This document shows, one piece after another, positions 34,598-43,263 of a stretch of 64,000 bases of DNA (position 1 is its first letter; each line of letters opens with the position of its first letter). Both the position numbers and the translations under genes were made by a program. The DNA is from Oceanitalea stevensii. GTDB taxonomy: Bacteria > Actinomycetota > Actinomycetes > Actinomycetales > Actinomycetaceae. The DNA lies in NCBI RefSeq assembly GCF_014837105.1, contig NZ_JACSPO010000001.1:674339-738338 (forward strand), in the 5' to 3' direction. The notes below the pieces were generated by a model that saw only the letters and a program-made list of their open reading frames with translations, was not told where the DNA came from and searched no databases.

Positions 34598-35038
34598 TCA
34601 GGTGGTGCGCAGGACGAGCATGAACTGACCGCCGCCCGGCTCGACCTGCGTCGTGACGGGCAGGTCGGGGGCGAAGCGGGACAGCCGGTCGACCAGCCAG
34701 GCGGCGGCCGCGTCGGCGTCCTCGCGGGTGGGGCAGCGCGCCACGACCTCGCGGCCCTTCTTGCGCCCGAGGCGCTCCACCGTCGCCGCGATCGGTGCGG
34801 GGTCGACGACGAACAGGTCGGGCGACCACGGCACGACCGGCGTCACGGCTCCCTTGCGCGTGTTGCACGCACGGTGGGCCAGACGCTCGGTGCCGGCCGC
34901 GTTCTTCTTCCCCTTGGCGAGGCCGAGGTCGACGCTGGGGCCGAGGTCGGAGTTCACCGAGGCGTCCGGGTCGACGGGCTCGTCGCACAGCCAGCAGCGC
35001 CACGAGTCGCGCTCGCCCACCGCGTTGAGGTTGCTCAT
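34598..35038 (-). CDS. HNH-like zinc-ribbon protein of unknown function
   Basis: 146 residues. The N-terminus has a CWLC pair (SWRCWLCDEPVDPDASVNS) and a later AHRACNTRKG, together an HNH/McrA-like zinc ribbon (Cys, Cys, His, Cys, Asn). The C-terminal 70 residues (REVVARCPTREDADAAAAWLVDRLSRFAPDLPVTTQVEPGG) form a small mixed alpha/beta domain. Not clearly a complete nuclease active site. ATG 35038 is the natural start because the preceding open frame lies in the divergent promoter. Similar proteins are common in actinobacteria and uncharacterised. Confidence 0.75.
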   Translation of the reverse strand: MSNLNAVGERDSWRCWLCDEPVDPDASVNSDLGPSVDLGLAKGKKNAAGTERLAHRACNTRKGAVTPVVPWSPDLFVVDPAPIAATVERLGRKKGREVVARCPTREDADAAAAWLVDRLSRFAPDLPVTTQVEPGGGQFMLVLRTT

Positions 35039-35224
35039 GGACGAACCGTAGCGCCGCCTCCCAGCGCGCAGCTGACGCGGCCACGGCGTGCCCGCGGAGC
35101 GGTACGCGAACCCGCTCGGGGTGATGACCGGGGTGAGCGACGTGCTGAGCCCCCAAGCACCCTGGACGCGGCTCCCCGCCCGGCAGACGCTGGGACCGGA
35201 CGACACGATCGTGGGGAGACGCTC

Positions 35225-38200
35225 ATGTCACTGTTCACCGCTGTGGGCCCTCGTCGGGAGCGCCGCCGCTGGACCGCCGCGGCCCTGACGCTGCTTCTCA
35301 CGGTCTGCGGGCTCCTCGGAGCCTCGGCCGCCGAGCCGGCGGACCCGCCCGAGGTCCTCCTCAGCGCCTCCTCCGACCGCAGCGGCCCGCGGCCCCTGGA
35401 CGGTGCCGCCCTCGGGTCGGGCGGGGCCTACGTGTTCGTCGCCGAGCGCGCCGACATCGAGAAGGTCTCGTTCTGGCTGGACGACCCCACGCGGAAGAAG
35501 AAGGCGCGCAAGGTCGAGGGCAACGCTCCCTGGGACTTCGCCGGCTCGGCCAAGGACGACGCGGCGCTGCCGTGGGACCCCGGCTCGGTGAGCGCCGGGA
35601 CGCACACGGTCACCGCGCTCGTCGAGCTCTCCGACGGGACGACGGCGCTGGTCCACTCCACCTTCACCACGGGTACCGTCACGCCTGCGCTGGCGGCGGC
35701 CCCGGCCGTGCTCCAGCTCGTCAGCGACGTGGACGGACCACCCCTCACCCGGACCGTCGAGGTCACCTCCGCGCCGGGCAGCGCCGACGTCACGGCGAGC
35801 TCGGACGCTCCGTGGCTCACGGCCGGCCCGGCGCGGGGGACGACGCCGCGCACCCTCGAGCTCGCCGTCGACCCGGACGGGCTCGCCCCCGGGACGCACT
35901 CCGCGACCGTCACCCTCACGGCCGACGGGTTCACGCCCGCCTCCGTGCGCGTGGACCTCTCCGTCCTCGCGGCCCCGGGGGAGTACGACCTGTGGTCCAG
36001 CCCGCACGCCGACCGCTCCGCCGCCGTGCCCCTCGCCGGCGCCACCGTCAGCGGCCCCGTGCGCATCTTCACCGGCCCCGACGACGGCGTGACGGCCGTG
36101 GCCTTCTACGTCGACGACCCCGCCCGGGCGCGCTCCCCGTACCGGTCCGAGCGCACGGCTCCCTTCGACCTCGCCGGCGGCACGACCGGGCAGGCGGACG
36201 CCTTCGACACCACGAGGCTCACCGACGGCAGCCACACGGTGACCGCCGTCCTCACGCTGGCGGCGGGCGGGACCGTCGTCGTCGACTCCGCCTTCCACGT
36301 GACCAACGCCCCCGGACCGGCTCTCGCCCTCGACCCGGCCACGCTCTCGGTGGCGGCGACCGCAGGGTCGGCCCCCGTCACCCGCACGGTGGCCGTCTCC
36401 TCGGGCTCCACCCCGGTCCCCGTGGCGGTGTCCTCCGACGCGCCGTGGGCGGGCGTGACGACGGCTGCCGGCACGACGCCCACCACGGCGACGGTGACCC
36501 TGGACCCGGCCGGCCTGGCGCCGGGCGCCCACACCGCCGTCGTCACCGCGTCGTCCCCGGGCCTGCCGGGCGTGAGCCTGCCCGTGACGCTCACCGTGAC
36601 CGAGGACGTGCCCCCGCCGCCCCCACCGCCGCCACCGACGCACACGCTCGCGCTGTCCGCCGCCCCGGACCGGTCGGACCCGGCCCCCCTCGACGGCGCC
36701 GAGGTGCGCGGGGACGTCCACGTCTTCGTCACCCCGGAGGCCGGCCTGTCGAAGGTCGAGTTCTTCGTCGACGACCCGCAGCTCAAGCGCAAGCCCTACA
36801 AGAGCGAGGGCAACGCGCCGTGGGACCTGGCCGGCTCGGCCACCGACGGGGCCGCACTGCCCTACGACACCTGGCAGCTCGCCGACGGCGCCCACACCGT
36901 CACTGCCCGCCTCACGTCGACGAGCGGGACGAGATCCACCGTCACGGCCGCGTTCACCGTCCTCAACGGCACCCCGGTCCTCGCCGCCCACCCGCGCCGG
37001 CTCACCCTCGGGCTCGCCCCCGGAGAGACGGCACACTCCGACCTCGCCGTGCGGATGAGTGACAGCTCCGCCGTCCCGCTCACGGTGTCGACGGACGTGC
37101 CGTGGCTGTCGGCCACCCCGGCGACGGCGACGACGCCGGGCGACATCGCCGTCGTCGCCGACACCGCCGGGCTCGCCGTCGGCACGCACACGGGAGCGGT
37201 GACGGTCACCGCGCCGGGCCAGGACGCCGTCGTCGTCCCTGTCGAGCTGCGGCTCGAGTGGCCGCCGCCCGACCAGGTGCACCTGGCGTGGACGGCCGAC
37301 CCCGCCACGACGCTCACCGTCACGTGGCGGACGACGTCGCCGGGGACGCCGTGGGTCGAGCACGCCCCGGCCGGTTCGGGCGGTCCGTGGACGCGGGCCG
37401 AGGCGAGCCCGCGTGCCTCGGGCACCAGCGGCCAGCTGTGGACCGCGACGCTCACCGGTCTGGCACCCGGAGAGTCCTACGACTACCGCGTGGTCCAGCC
37501 CGAGACCACCTCGCAGACGTGGACGGCGCGCACGGTCGCCCCGGACGCGCAGACGCGCGCCGTCTACTTCGCCGACACCGGGATCGACGGCCGCACGGAC
37601 GGGCTCACCGTCGCGACGGGCCGGTCGATCGAGCTCCTCACCGAGCTGCACCCCGACGTCCTCCTCGCGGGTGGCGACTACGCCTACTTCAACACCGACG
37701 CCCGGTTCGCGACCCTCGACGACGCCATCGACGCCTGGTTCCAGCAGCTGGAGCCCGCCGCCGCCCAGTCACCGCTCATGCCGACGTACGGCAACCACGA
37801 GGTGCTCCTCGGTGAGGGCTTCGAGCCCTGGGCGGCGCGCTTCCCGACCCCCGAGGGGTGGAGCGACCGGCGCTCCTACTCCTTCGACGTCGGCCCCTTC
37901 CACTTCATCTCCCTCCACGCCGTCCACAACACCGGCAAGCTGCCGACCGCCGAGATCGAGTGGCTCGAGGCGGACATCGCGGCGGCGACGCAGGCAGGGC
38001 GGCCGTGGATCGTCCCGTTCACGCACGTGAGCGCCTTCGCCGCCGGGTCGGTGCACCCCTCCAACCTCGCGCTGCGCGACCAGCTGGGCCGGGTCCTCGA
38101 GCGTCACGGCATCCGTCTCGTGCTCCAGTCCCACGACCAGGCGTACCAGCGCACGTGGCCGCTCACCGGGGTGGGGAGCGGGGCCGGCGTCACCGCGACG

Positions 38201-38476
38201 ACGACGGACCCGACCTGCGCGGCGCCCGGCGACGGCGTCGTGTGGATGACCGTCAGCCCCGCGGGGAAGCTGAGCAACCGCAGCGGCGACTTCTCGCCCT
38301 ACGCCGAGACGCCTGCGCCGTCCTGGAGCGCGGTGCGCGACAACACCCGCCACCACCTCGCCGAGCTCACCGCGAGCGCCGCGGGGGACCTGGAGGTCGA
38401 GGTGCTCGGTTACCACGCGGAGGGGGACGTGGAGGTCGTCGACACCGTGACGATCGCGCGGGAGGCGTGCGGGTAG
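35225..38476 (+). CDS. large secreted purple-acid-phosphatase-like metallophosphoesterase
   Basis: 1083 residues with a Sec signal peptide (ALTLLLTVCGLLGASAAEP). Residues about 44-680 contain three copies of a two-domain module: an Ig-like domain with the KVSFWLDDP / VAFYVDDP / KVEFFVDDP motif and NAPWDFAG, followed by a BACON-like domain (TASSDAPWLTAGP). A poly-Pro hinge lies near residue 463. A fibronectin-like PAP N-domain (VHLAWTADPATTLTVTWRTT) precedes the phosphoesterase (about 778-1000). Metal motifs are present but altered: ADTG, GGDYAY, GNHE, FTHVS and SHDQAYQR instead of the usual GHxHxYER. Likely hydrolyses a phosphate ester outside the cell, if active. Confidence 0.85.
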   Translation: MSLFTAVGPRRERRRWTAAALTLLLTVCGLLGASAAEPADPPEVLLSASSDRSGPRPLDGAALGSGGAYVFVAERADIEKVSFWLDDPTRKKKARKVEGNAPWDFAGSAKDDAALPWDPGSVSAGTHTVTALVELSDGTTALVHSTFTTGTVTPALAAAPAVLQLVSDVDGPPLTRTVEVTSAPGSADVTASSDAPWLTAGPARGTTPRTLELAVDPDGLAPGTHSATVTLTADGFTPASVRVDLSVLAAPGEYDLWSSPHADRSAAVPLAGATVSGPVRIFTGPDDGVTAVAFYVDDPARARSPYRSERTAPFDLAGGTTGQADAFDTTRLTDGSHTVTAVLTLAAGGTVVVDSAFHVTNAPGPALALDPATLSVAATAGSAPVTRTVAVSSGSTPVPVAVSSDAPWAGVTTAAGTTPTTATVTLDPAGLAPGAHTAVVTASSPGLPGVSLPVTLTVTEDVPPPPPPPPPTHTLALSAAPDRSDPAPLDGAEVRGDVHVFVTPEAGLSKVEFFVDDPQLKRKPYKSEGNAPWDLAGSATDGAALPYDTWQLADGAHTVTARLTSTSGTRSTVTAAFTVLNGTPVLAAHPRRLTLGLAPGETAHSDLAVRMSDSSAVPLTVSTDVPWLSATPATATTPGDIAVVADTAGLAVGTHTGAVTVTAPGQDAVVVPVELRLEWPPPDQVHLAWTADPATTLTVTWRTTSPGTPWVEHAPAGSGGPWTRAEASPRASGTSGQLWTATLTGLAPGESYDYRVVQPETTSQTWTARTVAPDAQTRAVYFADTGIDGRTDGLTVATGRSIELLTELHPDVLLAGGDYAYFNTDARFATLDDAIDAWFQQLEPAAAQSPLMPTYGNHEVLLGEGFEPWAARFPTPEGWSDRRSYSFDVGPFHFISLHAVHNTGKLPTAEIEWLEADIAAATQAGRPWIVPFTHVSAFAAGSVHPSNLALRDQLGRVLERHGIRLVLQSHDQAYQRTWPLTGVGSGAGVTATTTDPTCAAPGDGVVWMTVSPAGKLSNRSGDFSPYAETPAPSWSAVRDNTRHHLAELTASAAGDLEVEVLGYHAEGDVEVVDTVTIAREACG

Positions 38477-38483
38477 GTCCCCG

Positions 38484-38672
38484 TCACCCGGCGACGGCGT
38501 AGAGGACGATCCCGAGCACGCCGACGGCGACGGCCCAGAGGCCGGTGGCACGCAGCCGCCGGGCGCGGGGCGTGCTGTGGTCCTCGCGGTGGCGGGCGTG
38601 GAAGGTGACGGCGCACCCGAGCGCGACGGCGAAGGCCACCCGCGCGACGACGAGGCCGACGATCCCGATCAC
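38484..38672 (-). CDS. small two-helix membrane protein
   Basis: 62 residues when started at GTG 38672, which overlaps the stop of the upstream PH-like gene as GTGA; a GTG at 38696 would add eight residues. Two hydrophobic segments (GLVVARVAFAVALGCAVTF, GLWAVAVGVLGIVLYAVAG) flank a basic loop. Function unknown, presumably linked to the coupled PH-like membrane protein. Confidence 0.6.
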   Translation of the reverse strand: MIGIVGLVVARVAFAVALGCAVTFHARHREDHSTPRARRLRATGLWAVAVGVLGIVLYAVAG

Positions 38673-39133
38673 GGGGGCGCCATGGCCTCGTGCCACCGTT
38701 GCAGCAGGCGCAGGTGGCCCCCGGACTGCGGCAGCTCGACGTGCGTGTCGCCGTGCCGCAGCAGGTAGACGAACCGGTCACCGAACATCACGGGCCGGCC
38801 GGCCCGCACCTCGCTGACGTCCTGCCAGCGGTAGGTCCGCCGTCGTCGTCCCTCGGTGACGTGGACGCCGTCGGCGTCGACCCTCGCCCTCCTGCGGAGC
38901 TCGCTGAGCGCGACCACGAGGAACGCGACGACGGCGGCCAGCCGCACCCACCAGGAGACACGGTCACGGGTCGTCTCGAGGACGCCGCCCGTGACGTCGG
39001 TGACGGCGACGAAGAGGTTGATCAAGGCGAGCAGCACGAAGGTCACGGCCACCCACGGCCGGCCGACGCGCCACGACATCTCCGGCGGCAGTCGGACGCT
39101 CTCCTCTCGCGGTTGCTCGGCATCGGGAGACAT
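38669..39133 (-). CDS. PH-like membrane protein
   Basis: 154 residues. N-terminal PPEMSWRVGRPW, two transmembrane helices (VAVTFVLLALINLFVAV and WWVRLAAVVAFLVVAL), then a cytosolic PH-like beta domain with the TYRWQDVSEVRAG core and a final amphipathic helix HLRLLQRWHEAM. A paralogue lies at 47567-48028 with the same architecture and the same TYRWQ(D/E)ISE and RWH motifs. Function unknown. Start ATG 39133 follows GGAG. Confidence 0.7.
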   Translation of the reverse strand: MSPDAEQPREESVRLPPEMSWRVGRPWVAVTFVLLALINLFVAVTDVTGGVLETTRDRVSWWVRLAAVVAFLVVALSELRRRARVDADGVHVTEGRRRRTYRWQDVSEVRAGRPVMFGDRFVYLLRHGDTHVELPQSGGHLRLLQRWHEAMAPP

Positions 39134-39206
39134 CGCTCCAGCATGCCGGGCGGCGGCGGGCCGAGCCACCGCGGGAAATACCTCGCGTCCCGCCGACTGC
39201 CTCCCG

Positions 39207-39212
39207 TAGCGT
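39207..39212 (+). promoter_or_regulatory. -10 element before the serine hydrolase
   Basis: TAGCGT, eight bases before GTG 39221; leaderless pattern. Confidence 0.4.
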
Positions 39213-39220
39213 CGCGGCTC

Positions 39221-40234
39221 GTGGACATCGACACTCGCGCCCTCGACGCCGCCATCGCGGACGCGCCCTTCTCCGGCGTCGTGACGGTCGACGTCGGTGA
39301 CCGGCGCGTCCTCGAGCGCACCGCGGGCTACGCGCACCGCCCGCTGCAGGCGCCGATGACCGTGGACACGCGGATCGCGGTCGCCAGCGGCAGCAAGGCC
39401 CTCACCGCCGTCGCCGTCATGCGGCTGGTCGAGGACGGGGTGCTGCGGCTGGACCAGCCGGTGCGCGAGCTGCTCGGCGCGGACCTGCCCCTCGTCGACG
39501 ACGCCGTGACCGTCGCGCACCTGCTCGGCCACACCTCGGGCATCGGGGACTACCTCGACGAGGACTCCGACTGGGAGCCGGAGGACTACGTCCTCACCGT
39601 CCCGCCCCACACGCTCACCACGGCGGCGGCCTTCCTGCCGATGCTCGAGGGGCACCCGCGGAAGTTCCCGGCCGGCGAGCGGTTCTCCTACTGCAACGGC
39701 GGGTACATGGTCCTCGCCCTCATCCTCGAGCGGGCGACGGGGCAGACCTACCACGACGTCGTGCGCCGCCTCGTCCTCGTGCCCGCGGGCCTGCGGGCCA
39801 CCGACTTCCTGCCCCTCAACGCGCTGCCGGCCGGTGCCGCCGTCGGCTACGTGCACGACGACGGCGACCTCACCAACACCCTCCACCTCCCGGTCCTCGG
39901 CAACGGCGACGGCGGCGCGTTCACGACCGCCGCCGACCTCCACCGCTTCTGGTGCGCGCTCCTCGACGGGCGGCTCGTCTCCCGCGAGGGCGTCGACACC
40001 CTCACCCGTCCGCGCCACGACGTGCCCGAGGAGGGGATGCGCTACGGCATGGGCTTCTGGCTGCACGAGAGCGCCCACGCCCTCGTGCTCGAGGGCTACG
40101 ACGCGGGCGCGTCCTTCCGCTCGACGCACGTCGTCGACTCACGCACGACGGTGAGCGTCCTCGGCAACACGTCCGAGGGCGCGTGGCCGGTGATCGGGGC
40201 TCTCGCGGAGGCTGTCGACGCGTCCCTCGCCTGA
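39221..40234 (+). CDS. serine hydrolase, beta-lactamase/PBP family
   Basis: 337 residues and no signal peptide. SxxK is SGSK in AVASGSKALTAVAVMRL; the second motif is YCNGGYMVL; the third region VLEGYDAGASFRS lacks a clear HGG/KTG. HLLGHTSGIGDYL is the family's conserved loop. Cytoplasmic location suggests an esterase or amidase rather than a cell-wall enzyme. It shares its fold, not close identity, with the lipoprotein at 32416-34413. Confidence 0.85.
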   Translation: MDIDTRALDAAIADAPFSGVVTVDVGDRRVLERTAGYAHRPLQAPMTVDTRIAVASGSKALTAVAVMRLVEDGVLRLDQPVRELLGADLPLVDDAVTVAHLLGHTSGIGDYLDEDSDWEPEDYVLTVPPHTLTTAAAFLPMLEGHPRKFPAGERFSYCNGGYMVLALILERATGQTYHDVVRRLVLVPAGLRATDFLPLNALPAGAAVGYVHDDGDLTNTLHLPVLGNGDGGAFTTAADLHRFWCALLDGRLVSREGVDTLTRPRHDVPEEGMRYGMGFWLHESAHALVLEGYDAGASFRSTHVVDSRTTVSVLGNTSEGAWPVIGALAEAVDASLA

Positions 40235-40254
40235 CCCGCCGTCGTCGCCGGGTC
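40233..40254. terminator. hairpin after serine hydrolase
   Basis: GACCCG / CGGGTC with a ten-base loop right at the stop codon; weak stem, possible terminator. Confidence 0.35.
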
Positions 40255-40298
40255 GCGCTACGGGCGCGACGGCGTCCCGGCTGCGGCACGCTTGTCGC

Positions 40299-40673
40299 GT
40301 GCGGCAGCATGAGCGGCGGACCGAGCGGCTCGACGCGGCCGTCCTCGCGCAGGGCGGCCGGTGCTTCTGGTGCGGCCAGGCGTTCGGGCGGCTCGTGGCA
40401 CCGACGGTGGACCACGTCGTCCCGCGGGCCAAGGGCGGTCCGTCGTGGGCGGAGAACGAGGTGGCCGCCTGTCGGCGGTGCAACGGCGAGCGGGGCCAGC
40501 GCTCCCCGGTGGAGTGGCTGGAGGAGTGCGTGCGCCGCGGGTGGCCGGCGGACGCGGCCGCGCTGGCAGCCGTCCTGGACCGGCTCGACGCCGCCATCGA
40601 CGTGCACGGCGGGCAGCGGCGCGCGCGTCCGTACCTGCGGTCCCAGCGCCGGCGGCTGGCGCGGACGCGCTGA
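40299..40673 (+). CDS. HNH endonuclease
   Basis: 124 residues. Zinc-binding CFWCGQAF and CRRCNGERG flank the active-site segment VDHVVPRAKGGPSWAENEV, giving the complete His-Asn-His arrangement of the HNH family. C-terminal half is helical and basic. GTG at 40299 is the only upstream start. Single gene; no toxin or phage partner next to it. Confidence 0.85.
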   Translation: MRQHERRTERLDAAVLAQGGRCFWCGQAFGRLVAPTVDHVVPRAKGGPSWAENEVAACRRCNGERGQRSPVEWLEECVRRGWPADAAALAAVLDRLDAAIDVHGGQRRARPYLRSQRRRLARTR

Positions 40674-40750
40674 GCAGCCCTCGTCATGGCGAGGTCCTCG
40701 GGCCGTGCGCACCGCTTCACGCCGTGCGCGCGGAGTGGGACGATCGTGGG

Positions 40751-41026
40751 GTGAGTGGCGACGAGCACGCGCCCGATGCCGGCCCCGGCCCGGAGCGACC
40801 CCGCGAGGAGTCGTCGACCACGGGCCGTGTGGTGGTCGGTCTCGACGACGACGCGCCCGCCGCCGCGGTGGCGGCGGCACTCGGCGAGGCCGGCATGGCC
40901 GACGTCCGCGAGCTGTTCGACGGCGTGCTGGTCGGGACCGCCCCGGTGGACGACGCCTTCCTCGCCCGGGTCAGCCGGGTGCCCGGCGTGCGCTACGCCG
41001 AGCGCGAGGTGCTGCACGACATCTGA
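40751..41026 (+). CDS. peptidase inhibitor I9/subtilisin-propeptide-like small protein
   Basis: 91 residues; 30 disordered acidic residues followed by a compact domain RVVVGLDDDAPAAAVAAALG...VRELFDGVLVGTAPVD...VSRVPGVRYAERE. Pattern of beta-alpha-beta with the closing VPGVRYAE resembles the inhibitor_I9 (subtilisin propeptide) fold, in which VxxVExD/E inserts into the protease cleft. It lies convergent to the LanC gene of the protease operon at 41063-46207, whose S8 protease would be an obvious target. Assignment is by pattern, not alignment. GTG start. Confidence 0.55.
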   Translation: MSGDEHAPDAGPGPERPREESSTTGRVVVGLDDDAPAAAVAAALGEAGMADVRELFDGVLVGTAPVDDAFLARVSRVPGVRYAEREVLHDI

Positions 41027-41056
41027 CCGCGGCCCCGCGGGCGGCAGTCGCCGCCC
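41027..41056. terminator. bidirectional terminator between I9-like and LanC genes
   Basis: GGGCGGC-AGTC-GCCGCCC (41039-41056) preceded by CCGCGG-CC-CCGCGG (41027-41040); both hairpins lie in the 36-bp convergent gap. Confidence 0.6.
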
Positions 41057-41062
41057 GGCCGG

Positions 41063-42334
41063 TCACCAGCCGCCCGGCCCGGGCAGCAGGGGCGTGGGTG
41101 CCGGGGTGGCGCCGACCGCCCGGGCGAGGGCGAGCGCGATCCCGGCCGTGCCCGTCATGAGACCGGGCACCTCGCCGGCCCCGGGAAGCCCGCACGGCCA
41201 CGCCCCCGAGACGTCGCGCTCGGCCACGAGCATCGTCGCGACCCGCCGCGCCGCGGCCGCGTGCTCGGCCGAGCCGAGCGCGCGTGCCGCCACGGTGTAG
41301 AGCTCGACCACCCCGCCGAGGCCGTGGCAGGAGGAGCAGTCTCCGGCGGCTCCTCCGTGCAGCGCGGTCCCGGCGCTGACCGCGAGGTCCCGCGCCGCCT
41401 GCAGTGCGGCCGTCGCCTCGGCGAGCAGGCGTGGGCCGGGCGTGAGCACCGCGAGGCGGAGCCGGCTGAGGCCGATCCCGATCCCGCCGTGGCACCACGC
41501 CGTCGTCCACCCGGTCGGCTCGCCCTGCGGCAGCCCGCCACGCAGGTCGGGCCACGCGCGGCGGTCCGGGTCGTACCACCCACGCTCGTAGGCGAGCGCC
41601 TGGGCGCAGGCGTCCTCGAGACCAGCCGGCGCCCCGGGCGAGGCCGCGAGCTCCCCGAGCGCGAGGGCGATGCCCGCTGCCCCGTGGCCGAGCCCCAGCA
41701 GGGGCGGCCCCTCCGGGTCCGTCGGGTCCCCCCACGCCGCCCCCCACACCTGCGGCCGAGCGGTGTCGACGAGGCGGGCCGCGGCCACCTGCGCCGAGGT
41801 GAGCAGCTCCTCGAGCGCGAGCTCGTCCGCCAGCGACGCGAGTCCGAGCGCTGCGCCGGCGTCGCCGCTGATGAGGTCGTTCGCCGACCCGTCGCCCTCC
41901 GACACGACGTGGGCGACGTCCCGTGCCAGGGCTGCCGCCGCGCGGCGCAGGTCGTCGTCGTCCAGCTTGCGAGCCGCGACCGCCGCCGCGTACGCGATGC
42001 CGCACGCGCCGTCCCAGTAGCCCGGCAGGCCGGCCGCCAGCAGGTCCGGCGCTCCGGCGAGGGCGTGCCTCGCCGCACCGCGCACCGTGGTGGCGAGGGT
42101 CCCGTCGCCGCCCGGGTCGGCCGCGGTGCCGATGAGCGACGCCAGCGCGAGCGCGACGCCGGCCGTCCCGTCGTAGAGGTTGGTGCCGATGTCACCGTGA
42201 CCGAGGACCGGGGCGTCGCCGTCGACCCCGACGACGATCTCCGCGCGCCAGGTGAGGCCGTGGTCGGCGGCCTCGGCACGGTCCACGAGGTCCCGGCAGA
42301 CGGCGGTGGCGGCCTCGATCGGCCCGGCGGTCAC
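41063..42334 (-). CDS. LanC-like lanthionine cyclase
   Basis: 423-residue alpha/alpha-barrel protein of the lanthionine synthetase C family, which adds Cys thiols to dehydroalanine/dehydrobutyrine to make (methyl)lanthionine rings. Seven GxxG barrel repeats are visible (LYDGTAGVALAL, YWDGACGIAYA, LISGDAGAALGL, GLGHGAAGIALAL, WCHGGIGIGLSRL, SCHGLGGVVELY, LMTGTAGIALALA). Zinc ligands Cys281, Cys336 and His337 are intact, so an active cyclase is expected. GTG 42334 overlaps the HopA1-like gene stop. Last gene of the operon starting with the protease. Confidence 0.9.
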   Translation of the reverse strand: MTAGPIEAATAVCRDLVDRAEAADHGLTWRAEIVVGVDGDAPVLGHGDIGTNLYDGTAGVALALASLIGTAADPGGDGTLATTVRGAARHALAGAPDLLAAGLPGYWDGACGIAYAAAVAARKLDDDDLRRAAAALARDVAHVVSEGDGSANDLISGDAGAALGLASLADELALEELLTSAQVAAARLVDTARPQVWGAAWGDPTDPEGPPLLGLGHGAAGIALALGELAASPGAPAGLEDACAQALAYERGWYDPDRRAWPDLRGGLPQGEPTGWTTAWCHGGIGIGLSRLRLAVLTPGPRLLAEATAALQAARDLAVSAGTALHGGAAGDCSSCHGLGGVVELYTVAARALGSAEHAAAARRVATMLVAERDVSGAWPCGLPGAGEVPGLMTGTAGIALALARAVGATPAPTPLLPGPGGW

Positions 42335-43263
42335 GTGCCCGCCTCCCACGGTCTGCCCGGGTCGACGCCCGCGTCGGTGAGCGCGGAGAGGAGCCGGCCG
42401 GTGCGTTCCTCCACCGTGGCCGCCGCCCACCCGGCGGCGGACCGCTCGACCCCTGCCGCGAGGGCCCGGCAGACGTGCTCCCCGAAGGACAGCGTGGTGC
42501 CGGGGTCGTCGGCCCAGCTGACGCCGGGCCGCACCGGACAGGTGAGGGGCGGGACCGGGGCGTCGAGCAGGCCCTCCAGGGCCGCGCCGCGCAGCGCGTC
42601 GAGGACGTCCGGCCGGTCGGCCCGCCGGTGGTAGACGACGACGGCGTCCACCCGCGCGTACCCGGACGGGTGGACCGGGCACTTGAGCTGGTGGCTGGTG
42701 CCCGCCAGGGCGTCGCCCACGGCCCGCACGACCCTGGCGACCGTCGCCGCCCGTGCGTCGAGGTAGACCCGGCCGAAGGGCGGCTCGGGCGGCACGTCGG
42801 TGAAGGTCCACCACAGCCCGCGCTCGGCGTCGACCATCTCGAGGGGCGCAAGGACGTCGACGAGCTCACCGGGAGCGGGTGGGACGCCGGGGCGGGCACG
42901 GGCGACGTACTCGCCGCTGCGCACCTGCCGCACCGCCTGTCCTCGCTGCGCCATGACGCTGCCGTCGGGTGCGGCGGCGAGCACGACACACGGCTCCCCG
43001 GACGGGCGGTCGGCCGTCCGTGCCGCTCGCAGCACGGCGACGAGGGAGCCCCCGTGCAGCGAAGGGTCGGCGACGCCTGCGGGCCGGGTGACGGCCGGGG
43101 GCTCGGTGTACCAGCGGGCGTAGAGCGCCTCGGCGAGGGTCGCCGCCCCGGGGACGGTCGCGGCCCACGCCGCGGGCTCACCGGTGACGAGGCGTGCGAG
43201 CCGCTCGACCTGGCGACGGACGTGCGCGGGTGTCAGCACGGCCGTCGTCGCAGGGCGCGTCAT
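42331..43263 (-). CDS. HopA1-family phosphothreonine/phosphoserine lyase-like protein
   Basis: 310 residues. Shows hallmarks of the HopA1 effector family: LYARWYTEP near residue 48, the GRVYLDARAATVARVVRAVGDAL segment with LKCP and YARVDAVVVYH, and DPGTTLSFGEHVCRALAAGV. In class V lanthipeptide and thioamitide clusters, HopA1-like proteins (LxmY type) eliminate phosphate from phospho-Ser/Thr made by the partner kinase. Overlaps both neighbours by four bases, so stoichiometric production with kinase and cyclase is likely. Identification is from motif pattern and context. Confidence 0.75.
   Translation of the reverse strand: MTRPATTAVLTPAHVRRQVERLARLVTGEPAAWAATVPGAATLAEALYARWYTEPPAVTRPAGVADPSLHGGSLVAVLRAARTADRPSGEPCVVLAAAPDGSVMAQRGQAVRQVRSGEYVARARPGVPPAPGELVDVLAPLEMVDAERGLWWTFTDVPPEPPFGRVYLDARAATVARVVRAVGDALAGTSHQLKCPVHPSGYARVDAVVVYHRRADRPDVLDALRGAALEGLLDAPVPPLTCPVRPGVSWADDPGTTLSFGEHVCRALAAGVERSAAGWAAATVEERTGRLLSALTDAGVDPGRPWEAGT

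Noticed and set aside
39221..40234. A beta-lactamase resistance gene
   Set aside because: It has SxxK and YxN-type motifs but no signal peptide and no KTG motif; family esterases and peptidases are far more likely.
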